DNA of 64,000 nt from Oscillospiraceae bacterium (GTDB lineage Bacteria; Bacillota; Clostridia; Oscillospirales; Acutalibacteraceae), in the NCBI GenBank assembly GCA_015066525.1, contig SVOG01000042.1, positions 20,207-84,206 on the forward strand, written 5' to 3'. The notes below the pieces were generated by a model. That model ran no database searches. It was given only the letters and a program-made list of their open reading frames with translations, and was not told the origin of the DNA. Below are positions 25,418 to 33,733 of the stretch, piece after piece (the stretch's first letter is position 1; each line of letters begins with the position of its first letter). The position numbers and the translations under genes were made by a program.

Positions 25418-25445
25418 ATTATAGCATATTCAGTAAAAAATACAA
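25418..25445 (-). promoter_or_regulatory. Promoter of the riboswitch transcript
   Basis: On the minus strand TTGTAT, 16 bp, TATAAT; the predicted start falls about 6 nt before the aptamer. The rest of the gap to rlmH (25446-25501) holds only a weak CTCC/GGAG hairpin. Confidence 0.75.
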
Positions 25446-25501
25446 CCCCCAGTCGCATAAATGCAACAACTCCCCTTACACAGAGGAGCTGTACCATATC
25501 G

Positions 25502-25981
25502 TTATTTGTGATATTTGGCATTGTTTGAAATGGAGAGCGCGCGGTAAACCTGCTCGAGAAGGATGACGCGCATTAACTGATGCGGGAAGGTCATCTTTGA
25601 AAACGAGAGTTTCAGTCTGCCGAGGCGTTTCACCTCGTCCGACAGACCGAATGAGCCGCCGATGATAAAGGTAATCTCGCTGGTTGACAGCGCAATCTTT
25701 TCGATTTCCGCCGAAAACTCCTCACTCGTTTTCTGCACGCCTTCAATACACATCGGGACAACAAATGAGCCGCGCGGAATCTTTGCAATAATCCGCTCGC
25801 CCTCTTTTTCGAGTACCTGCTGAATTTCCGCAGGCGAGGGATTGTCGGCACACTTATACTCGTTTACCTCAACGACATCAATTTTGGCATAGGCGGAAAT
25901 GCGCTTCGTGTATTCCGCCACGGCATCGCGCAGGTATTTCTCCTTCAGCTTGCCGACGGTGATAATATGTATCTTTATCAT
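25502..25981 (-). CDS. rlmH: 23S rRNA (pseudouridine1915-N3)-methyltransferase RlmH
   Basis: 159-residue SPOUT methyltransferase that methylates pseudouridine 1915 of 23S rRNA. The start MIKIHIITVGKLKEKYLRDAVAEYTKRIS, the SAM-binding knot FIIGGSFGLSDEV, and the end SFSKMTFPHQLMRVILLEQVYRALSISNNAKYHK are all as expected. Length is standard. It overlaps the WalJ-like gene by 4 bp, a conserved Firmicutes neighbourhood. Confidence 0.97.
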   Translation of the reverse strand: MIKIHIITVGKLKEKYLRDAVAEYTKRISAYAKIDVVEVNEYKCADNPSPAEIQQVLEKEGERIIAKIPRGSFVVPMCIEGVQKTSEEFSAEIEKIALSTSEITFIIGGSFGLSDEVKRLGRLKLSFSKMTFPHQLMRVILLEQVYRALSISNNAKYHK

Positions 25982-26766
25982 AATATAATCGCTCTCTCGC
26001 TGTTTTCGGGCGCGGACACACGCAGCCGAAAATCATATCCCTCGTGGAATCCTGCCTCGCCGAGCGCTGCAAGCGTCGTCTGGCGCGCGATATCGGGATG
26101 GTTATTGTCCCGCGACAGATGCGCGAGCACCAGCCGCGTTGTACCGCTTTCGAGGAGTTCGCGCGCAAACACGCTGCATGCCTCGTTTGAGAGGTGTCCC
26201 CTGTCGGAGAGGATGCGGATTTTCAGGTGATACGGATAGCTGCCGTTCTGGAGCATACGGATTTCGTGGTTGGACTCGAGAAATACGAGGTCGCTGCCTC
26301 TGACGGTAGCCTTCGCATCGTCGGTAATATAGCCCGTGTCGGTACAGACCGCCACGCTGCGCTCGCCGCAGAGGTTAAAGCGGTAGCCGAGACACGCCGC
26401 ACTGTCGTGGCTGTTTTCAAACGGCAGAACTTCAATTCCGTTCAGTTCCATCCCGCGGGTTACCGCATCGGCGTGCATCTTATCCGTCACATCGCCGCTG
26501 CCGCGCATCGCATCGAGAACCCGCGCATCCGCAAATACGGGAATATCATAGCGCGAGGCAAGCACGCGCAGCCCCTTAATATGGTCGGTGTGCTCGTGTG
26601 TGACAAAAATCGCCGAGAGGTCGGACGCGTTCTCACCGATGTCGGAGAGCGCATTTTCAATCCGTTTGGCGCTCACGCCCGCGTCAACCAGAATCTTCGT
26701 CTCGCCCGAGGAGATAAATATGGAATTTCCGCTGCTGCCCGAAAAGAGCTGACAAAGTTTTGGCAT
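25978..26766 (-). CDS. MBL-fold metallohydrolase, WalJ/YycJ-like
   Basis: 262-residue metallo-beta-lactamase-fold protein. Metal ligands are in THEHTDH (about 56-62), later in ENSHDSAACLGY and CTDTGYI, and near the end in LAHLSRDNNH. The N-terminus CQLFSGSSGNSIFISSGETKILVDAG is typical of the YycJ/WalJ group, thought to act on nucleic acids and cell-division related DNA repair. In Firmicutes it often neighbours rlmH, as here. AGGAG precedes the ATG. Confidence 0.9.
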   Translation of the reverse strand: MPKLCQLFSGSSGNSIFISSGETKILVDAGVSAKRIENALSDIGENASDLSAIFVTHEHTDHIKGLRVLASRYDIPVFADARVLDAMRGSGDVTDKMHADAVTRGMELNGIEVLPFENSHDSAACLGYRFNLCGERSVAVCTDTGYITDDAKATVRGSDLVFLESNHEIRMLQNGSYPYHLKIRILSDRGHLSNEACSVFARELLESGTTRLVLAHLSRDNNHPDIARQTTLAALGEAGFHEGYDFRLRVSAPENSERAIIL

Positions 26767-26784
26767 TTGAACTCCTAATAAAAC

Positions 26785-26806
26785 GGAGCGATGTGGTCAT
26801 CGCTCC
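26785..26806 (-). terminator. Terminator of murA
   Basis: Stem GGAGCGATG / CATCGCTCC with a 4-base loop, followed on the minus strand by GTTTTATT. Confidence 0.75.
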
Positions 26807-26817
26807 CTGATTATTTA

Positions 26818-28104
26818 TTAACCTGCTGTGGGTACGGCATTCTTTTCCTTCACCTCGACGCGCTTAATATCAGCACCAAGCGAGGAAAATTTTGTGACGA
26901 CGTCCTCGTAGCCTCTGTCGATATAATTAATATTCTCAACCGTGGTTACGCCGTCCGCCACAAGTCCCGCGATAATCATCGCAGCACCGGCACGCAGGTC
27001 GGTCGCCTTGACATTCACACCCGTGAGTCTGTCGACGCCTTCAAACACGGCAATCTTACCGTCCACCTGCACCCGGGCACCCATTCTCAAAAGTTGTCCG
27101 ATATACTGATAACGGTTATCCCACACATTCTCGGTCAGGATGCTCGTACCGTTTGCGACGGAGAGGATAATCGCCATCTGCGGCTGCATATCCGTCGGGA
27201 AACCGGGATGGGGCATCGTCTTGACATTACATTTCGTCAGCGGCTTGAAGCGCGTCACACGCACCGCGTCATCATACTCGATAATCTCAGCGCCAGCCTC
27301 GATAAGCTTCGCGCTGATGGACTCGAGGTGCTTGGGAATGACATTTTTCACGAGCACATCACCGCCGCAGGCTGCTGCTGCCACCATATAGGTGCCCGCC
27401 TCAATCTGGTCGGGGATAATCGAATAGGTGCAACCGTGCATCTTCTCCACACCGCGGATTTTAATCACGTCCGTACCCGCGCCTCTGACATCGGCGCCCA
27501 TGGAGTTGAGAAAGTTTGCAAGGTCAACGATATGCGGCTCCTTGGCTGCATTTTCAATAACGGTGAGGCCGCGCGCAAGCACTGCTGCGAGCATCACGTT
27601 AATCGTCGCGCCGACGGATACGACGTCCATATAAATGGAGGTGCCGACGAGTTTATCCGCCTTGGCACACACCATACCGTCGATAATGTTTACATCCGCA
27701 CCGAGCATCTCGAAACCCTTGATATGCAAATCAATCGGGCGCACGCCGAAATTACATCCGCCAGGCATTGCCACCTGCGCCTGCTTAAATCTGCCGAGCA
27801 TAGCGCCAATAAGGTAATAGCTCGCTCTGAACTTAGAGCTGAGCTCATACGGCACCGCCTGGTACTGCAGATTCGTCGAGTCAATCTCGATGGTGTTCTT
27901 ATTAATCATTTTAATACCCGCGCCCATACTGTCGAGTATTTCGATAATCAGATGTACATCGCTGATTTGCGGGATATTTTCAATTCTGACAACGTCGCCG
28001 GCTAAAATTGCCGCGGGGATAATCGCCACCGCCGCATTCTTGGCGCCGCTGATATTCACTTCGCCGAACAATTCGTGTCCGCCGGTAATCACAAAATTTT
28101 CCAT
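26818..28104 (-). CDS. murA: UDP-N-acetylglucosamine 1-carboxyvinyltransferase
   Basis: 428-residue enzyme of the first committed step of peptidoglycan synthesis, adding enolpyruvate to UDP-GlcNAc. K22 and N23 in SGAKNA and the loop MPGGCNFGVRPIDLH with catalytic C117 are clear; cysteine at this place predicts fosfomycin sensitivity. The end has TDLRAGAAMIIAGLVADGVT. GGGAGG stands before the ATG. It is a single gene, divergent from nadB. Confidence 0.97.
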   Translation of the reverse strand: MENFVITGGHELFGEVNISGAKNAAVAIIPAAILAGDVVRIENIPQISDVHLIIEILDSMGAGIKMINKNTIEIDSTNLQYQAVPYELSSKFRASYYLIGAMLGRFKQAQVAMPGGCNFGVRPIDLHIKGFEMLGADVNIIDGMVCAKADKLVGTSIYMDVVSVGATINVMLAAVLARGLTVIENAAKEPHIVDLANFLNSMGADVRGAGTDVIKIRGVEKMHGCTYSIIPDQIEAGTYMVAAAACGGDVLVKNVIPKHLESISAKLIEAGAEIIEYDDAVRVTRFKPLTKCNVKTMPHPGFPTDMQPQMAIILSVANGTSILTENVWDNRYQYIGQLLRMGARVQVDGKIAVFEGVDRLTGVNVKATDLRAGAAMIIAGLVADGVTTVENINYIDRGYEDVVTKFSSLGADIKRVEVKEKNAVPTAG

Positions 28105-28425
28105 GGTTCGTCCTCCCGTTGTGGGATTTTATATAAAAGAAGATAATATCAAATTAATTCTTTAGTATTATAGCAAAAGATGCACGCAAATGAAACAAAA
28201 CACTATTTATTTTATCCAAAATGTAACTTGCGTATACAACAAAATAGCAGGATTTTTCAAAAAACCAGCACCATATATTGTGCACCGACAAAAATATGTT
28301 TGAAGCTCACAAAATATGGACTTTTGCGTGGGTAACAAAAAGGTAACATATAATTACAAATTTGTCAATAGTTTGCAGGGCGTTTCGTCAATTTTTTATA
28401 ACCCGCCAAAAAACGCGCTTAAGTA

Positions 28426-28454
28426 TTGACTTTGGCGCAAATTTTTTATATATT
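28426..28454 (+). promoter_or_regulatory. Promoter of nadBC
   Basis: TTGACT, 17 bp, TATATT, 42 bp before the nadB start. Confidence 0.75.
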
Positions 28455-28467
28455 AGAATAAGTCTAA
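28453..28467 (+). promoter_or_regulatory. Candidate operator at the nadB start site
   Basis: Inverted repeat TTAGA-5-TCTAA lying across the expected transcription start. A niacin-responsive repressor would be logical for nadBC, but the site is not a match I can name. Confidence 0.3.
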
Positions 28468-28496
28468 CTAATTATATATTAATTTAGGTACGCAAA

Positions 28497-29822
28497 ATGG
28501 AAAAAGAAAGTTATATTAAAACGCAAATCGTCATCGTCGGCTCGGGTGTTGCCGGACTTTTCACAGCGCTCTGCCTCCCCGAGGACAAAGAGATTCTGAT
28601 TATCACCAAGGAGGACCTCAAGGACGCGGACTCCTATCTCGCGCAGGGCGGCGTCTGCGTGCTCAAAAGCGTAGACGACTATAACTGCTACTTCGAGGAC
28701 ACGATGAAGGCGGGACACTACGAAAACAATCCCGACGCGGTACGCGTAATGATTGAATCCTCCCCCGAAATCATCGGCACGCTGGTACAACTCGGCGTTC
28801 AATTTGACACCAATGACGGCGGCGAATTCGACTACACGCGCGAGGGCGCCCACCGTCAAAACAGAATTCTGCATTTCAAAGACGAAACGGGCAAACAGAT
28901 TACCGACACCCTGCTCGCCATCGCGATGCAGCGACCGAATATCACCTTCGTCACCCGCACCACGATGATTGACTTCATTGAGCGCGACAACGAGTGCTTT
29001 GGCATCGTCTGCGAGGACGAATACGGCGAGATGGGTGCGATTATTGCAAACGACATCATTCTCGCGACGGGCGGCATCGGCGGGCTCTTCCTCAATTCCA
29101 CGAATTTCCCGCATATCACGGGCGACTCCTTTGCGCTCAGCCTCAAGCACGGCGTTGAGCTGCAGGATATGAACTACATCCAGATTCACCCGACCACCCT
29201 TTACAGCAAGAAGAAGGGCAGGCGCTTCCTCATTAGCGAAAGTGTCCGCGGCGAGGGCGCTATCCTGCTCAACGAAAACGGCGAACGCTTCACGGACGAA
29301 CTCCAACCCCGCGATGTTGTCACGAACGCCATCGTCGAGGAAATGAAGAAATTTGGCACCGACCATGTGTATCTCACACTCCCGACTATGTCGAGCGAGG
29401 AGGCGGCAGAGCGTTTTCCCAACATCTACGAAGCGTGCAAGGAGGAAGGCTACGACCTCACGAAAGACCGCGTACCCGTCACCCCTGCGCAGCACTATAT
29501 GATGGGCGGTGTCAAGACGGATATCAACGGCGCGACCTCGATGAAACATCTCTGGGCAGTGGGCGAAACCGCCTGCAACGGCGTACACGGCAAGAACCGT
29601 CTCGCCTCCAACAGTCTGCTCGAGAGTCTCGTGTTCGCAAAGCGCGCGGCTGACTTAATCGGCGCTGACAAGAGCGAAAAAGGTGCCGATTTTCCCGAAG
29701 TTGACCTCGCATCCTACCCGAATAAAACCGAAATTCAGAAAGAGTTTAAGCAGCTCATTATGAATGAAATCAGAAGAAAGGACGAGCAGTTCTATGATAA
29801 ATGGTGTGACAATGAAAATTAA
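28497..29822 (+). CDS. nadB: L-aspartate oxidase
   Basis: 441-residue flavoenzyme that makes iminoaspartate for NAD synthesis. FAD-binding IVIVGSGVAGLFTALCL is at the start; SYLAQGGVCV, REGAHRQNRILHFKD, HPTTLY, LISESVRGEGAILLNENGERF and HYMMGGVKTDINGATSM are the family stretches, with active-site Arg and His residues. It ends soon after the FAD-binding part (HGKNRLASNSLLESLVFAKRAA), so most of the C-terminal helical domain of the 530-residue enzymes is missing; short forms exist in clostridia. nadC overlaps its end. nadA is not in the window. Confidence 0.94.
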   Translation: MEKESYIKTQIVIVGSGVAGLFTALCLPEDKEILIITKEDLKDADSYLAQGGVCVLKSVDDYNCYFEDTMKAGHYENNPDAVRVMIESSPEIIGTLVQLGVQFDTNDGGEFDYTREGAHRQNRILHFKDETGKQITDTLLAIAMQRPNITFVTRTTMIDFIERDNECFGIVCEDEYGEMGAIIANDIILATGGIGGLFLNSTNFPHITGDSFALSLKHGVELQDMNYIQIHPTTLYSKKKGRRFLISESVRGEGAILLNENGERFTDELQPRDVVTNAIVEEMKKFGTDHVYLTLPTMSSEEAAERFPNIYEACKEEGYDLTKDRVPVTPAQHYMMGGVKTDINGATSMKHLWAVGETACNGVHGKNRLASNSLLESLVFAKRAADLIGADKSEKGADFPEVDLASYPNKTEIQKEFKQLIMNEIRRKDEQFYDKWCDNEN

Positions 29823-30651
29823 TGTTGACGATTATATCATCAACACACTTAAAGAGGATATTACCAGCGAAGATGTGTCCACCAACGCCGTAATGCCGGA
29901 AAATAAAAACGGCAAAGCCGACCTCATCTGCAAGCAGGACGGTATCGTGTGCGGGCTCGATGTATTTGAGCGCACCTTTAAGATTCTTGATGATAATTCC
30001 CGCTTCGAAGCGAATTTTAAGGACGGCGACGCCGTAAAAAAAGGTGATTTAATCGGTGTCATCTACGGCGACATCAAAGCAATTCTCAGCGGCGAGCGCA
30101 CGGCGCTCAACTATCTGCAGAGAATGAGCGGTATCGCGACAATGACGCGTGAATATGTCAACGAGCTTGCGGGCTACAAGACAGTCCTGCTCGACACAAG
30201 AAAAACAACGCCGAATATGCGCCCCTTTGAAAAGCACGCGGTGACTGTCGGCGGCGCAACCAACCACCGCTACAACCTCTCCGACGGCGTCCTCCTCAAG
30301 GACAACCACATCGGCGCGGCAGGCTCGGTAACAAAAGCAATCAAAATGGCAAAGGCTTACGCCCCGTTTGTCAGAAAAATCGAGATTGAGACCGAGACGC
30401 TCGACCAGGTGCAGGAGGCAATCGACGCGGGCGCGGATATAATCATGCTCGATAATATGGACAACGACACGATGAGAAAAGCGGTCGAAATGATTGGCGG
30501 CAGAGCTGAGACCGAGTGCAGCGGAAACGTCAACAAGGCAAGGCTGAAGGAAATCGCCGAAATCGGTGTGGATTTCGTATCCTGCGGCGCACTCACCCAC
30601 TCGGCACCGATTATGGATGTGAGTCTGAAAAATCTCGCTCCGCTCGATTAG
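29812..30651 (+). CDS. nadC: Nicotinate-nucleotide pyrophosphorylase (quinolinate phosphoribosyltransferase)
   Basis: 279-residue enzyme turning quinolinate and PRPP into nicotinate mononucleotide. The start MKINVDDYIINTLKEDI was chosen from alignment with the family; the track start lies 16 codons upstream inside nadB. DTRKTTPNMRPFEKHAVTVGGATNHRYNLSDGVLLKDNHI is the unmistakable active-site stretch, and IEIETETLDQ, DNMDNDTM and SGNVN complete it. It overlaps nadB by 11 bp. The stop codon TAG is formed at the edge of a heptamer repeat. Confidence 0.96.
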   Translation: MKINVDDYIINTLKEDITSEDVSTNAVMPENKNGKADLICKQDGIVCGLDVFERTFKILDDNSRFEANFKDGDAVKKGDLIGVIYGDIKAILSGERTALNYLQRMSGIATMTREYVNELAGYKTVLLDTRKTTPNMRPFEKHAVTVGGATNHRYNLSDGVLLKDNHIGAAGSVTKAIKMAKAYAPFVRKIEIETETLDQVQEAIDAGADIIMLDNMDNDTMRKAVEMIGGRAETECSGNVNKARLKEIAEIGVDFVSCGALTHSAPIMDVSLKNLAPLD

Positions 30652-30711
30652 CTAAGAGCTACAAGCTAAGAGCTAAGAGCTTGCGGTTTACTCGCTACGC
30701 TCAAACAATTA
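30650..30711. repeat. Heptamer repeat element B
   Basis: Five 7-bp units AGCTAAG / AGCTACA / AGCTAAG / AGCTAAG / AGCTTGC, followed by GGTTTACTCGCTACGCTCAAACAAT. That tail is the reverse complement of the ATTGCTTGAGCGAAGCGAGTAACC core of the element at 62421 with few changes. Confidence 0.65.
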
Positions 30712-30727
30712 TTTTAAGGAGATAACT

Positions 30728-31501
30728 ATGTTGTATAAACCGAACTATGACGAAAACGGAAAAAAAGTACTGTGCGAAATGAACGGCGTCAACGCCGATA
30801 TGCTGATGGATATCTATGTCAAGAAACTCGCAAAAGGCGAGGTACTCGACATCGATGAAACCGAAAACGAGACAGCGATTCTACTGCTCTCGGGCAAGGT
30901 GAATTTCCACATCGGCGACACGATTGACGAGACCTGCGCGCGCGAAAATCCGTTTCAGAAAACGCCCTACGCCGTGCACTTTTCCCACGGCACGCACGGT
31001 GTCGTAACGGCGCTCGAGGACAGCGAAGTGCTCGTGCAGATGACCGATAACGACAGAACCTGGGAGCCGCAGTTTTATAACCCCGAAAACTGCCTCTATC
31101 AGCACTTTGGCAAGGGACAGTGGGACGGCACGGGATACCGCATCGTATCCACCATGTTTGACCTCGAAAACGCACCGTACTCCAATATGGTTATGGGCGA
31201 GGTGTTTAACCAGCAGGGCCGCTGGTCCTCCTACCCGCCGCACCATCACCCGCAGCCGGAACTGTATTATTATCAGTTCAACCCGTCGCAGGGATTCGGC
31301 GCAGGATTCGAGGGCGACACCCCCTATAAGACTGAGAACGGCACCTGCCTTTGCATCCGCGGCGGCAACGCTCACCAACAGGTAACCGCTCCGATGTACG
31401 AGATGTACTATGTGTGGCTCATCCGTCATCTCGACGGCGACCCGTGGGAGAAAACGAGAATCAACGACCCCGACCACGAATGGATACTGGACGCTGAATA
31501 A
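30728..31501 (+). CDS. IolB/KduI-like cupin (5-deoxy-glucuronate isomerase family)
   Basis: 257-residue double cupin matching the IolB family: FHIGDTI in the first cupin, and YPPHHHPQPELYYYQFNPSQGFG with metal-binding His and Glu residues in the second, ending with HLDGDPWEKTRINDPDHEWI. IolB isomerises 5-deoxy-glucuronate in inositol breakdown. No other iol gene is present, so this may act in another uronate-like pathway. AAGGAG precedes the ATG. It is followed 1 bp later by a PHP-domain gene. Confidence 0.82.
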   Translation: MLYKPNYDENGKKVLCEMNGVNADMLMDIYVKKLAKGEVLDIDETENETAILLLSGKVNFHIGDTIDETCARENPFQKTPYAVHFSHGTHGVVTALEDSEVLVQMTDNDRTWEPQFYNPENCLYQHFGKGQWDGTGYRIVSTMFDLENAPYSNMVMGEVFNQQGRWSSYPPHHHPQPELYYYQFNPSQGFGAGFEGDTPYKTENGTCLCIRGGNAHQQVTAPMYEMYYVWLIRHLDGDPWEKTRINDPDHEWILDAE

Positions 31502-31502
31502 G

Positions 31503-32171
31503 ATGCAATATAAATACGAAATGCACTGCCACACCAAGATGGTGAGTCAGTGCGGACAGGTGGAACCCGAGGAAGTGGTGAAACTCTATAAAGAAAAGGG
31601 TTACAGCGGTATCGTTGTGACCGAGCATTACTCCCCGCTCACCTACGGACTCGACAGTTATTACAAACCCGAACGGCGCATCCATTTCTACCTTTCCTCC
31701 TATCGTAAGATGAAGGAGTACGAGGACGAGAATTTCAAGGTGTTCCTCGGAATGGAACTGCGCCACTACGCCACCGCAAACGACTATCTCATTTACGGTG
31801 TAACGGAGGAGTGGTTGCTGGGGCAAAGCAATCTGATGCTCCTCTTTGAGCGCAGTATGTATAAAAAAATGCACGAGGCAGGTTTCCTCGTGTATCAGGC
31901 GCATCCGTTTCGCCCGTTTATCCGCCGCTGCAACCCGAAATATGTGGACGGTATTGAAATCTATAACGGCAAAACGGACAGATACCGTAACTATAAAGCA
32001 CTTAACTGGGCAGCGACGCATAAGAAGCTGATGATTTCAGGCTCGGACTTCCACGAGAAAGAGCACCTTGCCCGCGGCGGTATCATCACGACGCGCCCGA
32101 TTAAAGACAACGCCGACCTCGTCAGAATCCTCAAGGCGCAGGATTTTGAAATGATACGGACTTTTGACTAA
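31503..32171 (+). CDS. PHP-domain phosphoesterase-like protein
   Basis: 222-residue protein with PHP metal motifs: EMHCHTK at the start, VVTEHYSP, FLGMELRHY, QAHPFRPF and GSDFHE near the end. The family includes histidinol phosphatase-like and nucleotide phosphodiesterase enzymes. The start ATG is 1 bp after the stop of the IolB-like gene, so the two are co-expressed; the longer track start is inside that gene. The substrate is unknown. Confidence 0.85.
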   Translation: MQYKYEMHCHTKMVSQCGQVEPEEVVKLYKEKGYSGIVVTEHYSPLTYGLDSYYKPERRIHFYLSSYRKMKEYEDENFKVFLGMELRHYATANDYLIYGVTEEWLLGQSNLMLLFERSMYKKMHEAGFLVYQAHPFRPFIRRCNPKYVDGIEIYNGKTDRYRNYKALNWAATHKKLMISGSDFHEKEHLARGGIITTRPIKDNADLVRILKAQDFEMIRTFD

Positions 32172-32182
32172 TATCCAACACG

Positions 32183-32218
32183 AAAAAATGTGTAAGGCAT
32201 ATGCCTTACACATTTTTT
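32183..32218. terminator. 36-bp perfect palindrome, bidirectional terminator
   Basis: AAAAAATGTGTAAGGCAT and its exact complement, with A- and T-runs at the two ends. It serves both the PHP gene and the convergent lipase gene, whose last codons and stop (TAA at 32206-32208) lie inside it. Confidence 0.85.
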
Positions 32219-33684
32219 ATATGCTGCTTTTCGTCCGTTTGGATAAACTGAGAAAAGCCGTATTTCTTTTTCACCGATTTCACGCTGAGTTTTTCGCGAC
32301 GGACAATCATTTTTGCAAGCAGTTTCGTCGCCTGCGTGTTATAGCGATAGAGCCCGTGCGACGCATATTTCACAAACCAGGTATTATCGGGCAGGGTACA
32401 GGTCGACGCGTCGATAATCTTATCGGGCGAGACATATCTTCCCTTACTCTTCAACTTCTTGCCGTACTGCGCCACGGTAGCACCCGCCGACGCATATTTT
32501 GTGTCGATAATGAGGTCGGTATGGTTATTCGTCTTGGAGGTGAGCGGCAGTGCGCGGGTGCCGTAATTGGCGATAATCATCACATCGGCGCCGTGCTGCT
32601 TCACCCACTTGAGATTGCGCTTAAATCTGCCCTGTATCTTATGATAACGGGTGATTTTCCGATACAGTCCGCTCTTTTTATCGAGAATGCCGAGTTTGCT
32701 CATCTGCTTGACACAGGCGTCAAATTCGCCGTAAGGAATGCACTCCCACGGGGACGGGCAGTTCGTCATCCATGGTTTCAGCGCCGTGAGATAGAATTTT
32801 TTGCGCATCTTCGGGTTATGCGCGACTTCTCGGTTGAGTTTCTCTACGGCGGTACCGATACGGGCATCGCCGAGCGCGAGAATCGCACGAATCGTATCGC
32901 GCTGCGCACCGCCCTCAAAGGCGGTCTCAAGGTGTTTCAGATAGGAGAGCACACTCTTCTTGTCCATCGTGAAATCGAGACGGAACAGGCGTGCCGTATC
33001 CAGTCCGAGCTGCGCACCGTTGAGAAAGACGTAGCGCGCGACATCCTGCTTTTCCTTATACGCGTCCATATAGGCGCTGATGACCGCACCGCCGAGCGAC
33101 ATACCGACAATGGTAACTTTCTTTGCGCCCGTCTGCTTCTTCACCGCGACGACGAGTTTTCGCAGTTGCTTCGCCGTCTCGTGTACATCGAGTCGCCAGT
33201 CATAATTAAATGCGTAAAGATTCTTTGCACCGATAAGGTCGCGCATCTGCTTGGCAAAGGAATTAATCGAAAAATTGCGTAGTTCGAAATACGCGGGGTG
33301 GTATTTCAGCGAGTCGTCCCACGCGCAGTCAATGCCCTGCCCCGGCTGGGGATTACCGTCGGGGGTGCAGTTAAATCCCGTCGCGCCGAGAATTTTGCCG
33401 AGTGCGGCAAAGAGTTTATCGTAGTTCACCTTACGCCCCTTGTCGAGGAGCTTGAGCGCTTCCTGCATCACGGTCGGATTTCTCAGCATCGCCGATGTAT
33501 CGAGTCCGTACTGGGCAATCATACTCTCGTTTTCGGTGCCGAAATTGTTAAACAAATCGCTGCCGCCGAGTCCGTGCATCACGATGACGGGGGTGACCTT
33601 TTCCTTGGCAAACGCGACGCTTGCCGATGAGAAAACCGTCACAAAGGCGAGGAGAACACAGAGGATTTTTCCTAATCTTTTCAT
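32206..33684 (-). CDS. Secreted LCAT-like lipase/acyltransferase
   Basis: 492-residue exported alpha/beta hydrolase. A signal peptide ends near AFA (26). VIVMHGLGGSDLF is the oxyanion region, YAFNYDWRLDVHETAKQL is typical of the LCAT family (PF02450), and VGMSLGGAV carries the nucleophile Ser. YASHGLYRYN supplies a likely catalytic His. Such enzymes hydrolyse or transfer acyl chains of lipids. It is the second secreted lipase in the window, unrelated in sequence to the broken one at 20578. AGGAAAG precedes the start. Confidence 0.83.
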   Translation of the reverse strand: MKRLGKILCVLLAFVTVFSSASVAFAKEKVTPVIVMHGLGGSDLFNNFGTENESMIAQYGLDTSAMLRNPTVMQEALKLLDKGRKVNYDKLFAALGKILGATGFNCTPDGNPQPGQGIDCAWDDSLKYHPAYFELRNFSINSFAKQMRDLIGAKNLYAFNYDWRLDVHETAKQLRKLVVAVKKQTGAKKVTIVGMSLGGAVISAYMDAYKEKQDVARYVFLNGAQLGLDTARLFRLDFTMDKKSVLSYLKHLETAFEGGAQRDTIRAILALGDARIGTAVEKLNREVAHNPKMRKKFYLTALKPWMTNCPSPWECIPYGEFDACVKQMSKLGILDKKSGLYRKITRYHKIQGRFKRNLKWVKQHGADVMIIANYGTRALPLTSKTNNHTDLIIDTKYASAGATVAQYGKKLKSKGRYVSPDKIIDASTCTLPDNTWFVKYASHGLYRYNTQATKLLAKMIVRREKLSVKSVKKKYGFSQFIQTDEKQHIKNV

Positions 33685-33703
33685 AACACTTTCCTAATAA
33701 AAT

Positions 33704-33724
33704 ACTGCCCCGAAACGGGGCAGT
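33704..33724 (-). terminator. Terminator after the membrane-protein/transporter operon
   Basis: Stem ACTGCCCCG / CGGGGCAGT, loop of 3, with ATTTTATT following on the minus strand. Confidence 0.75.
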
Positions 33725-33733
33725 GTTTTTAAT

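Larger units (their letters stand above)
28105..28496. other. 392-bp divergent intergenic region between murA and nadB
   Basis: AT-rich, no ORF. It holds a TATAAT-like -10 for murA on the minus strand (28167-28172) without a good -35, and the nadB promoter near the right end. A middle stretch (about 28260-28360) has loose repeats such as ACAAAATA and GGTAACA, but no convincing RNA structure was seen. Confidence 0.5.

Noticed and set aside
25209-25424. Plus-strand 71-codon ORF over the riboswitch region
   Set aside because: No ribosome site; base pairing and terminator on the minus strand explain the region.
25455-25500. Hairpin CTCC...GGAG after rlmH as terminator
   Set aside because: Stem short and no T-run; left unassigned.
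26791-28005. 404-codon ORF antisense to murA
   Set aside because: His- and Arg-rich shadow translation without homology features; murA is complete with its catalytic motifs.
28260-28420. Possible small RNA in the murA-nadB gap
   Set aside because: Only loose repeats and a weak TTGCGT/TATAAT pair with 19-bp spacing; no stable fold seen.
30728-32171. Inositol catabolism operon
   Set aside because: Only an IolB-like gene is present; no iolC, iolD, iolE or iolG nearby.
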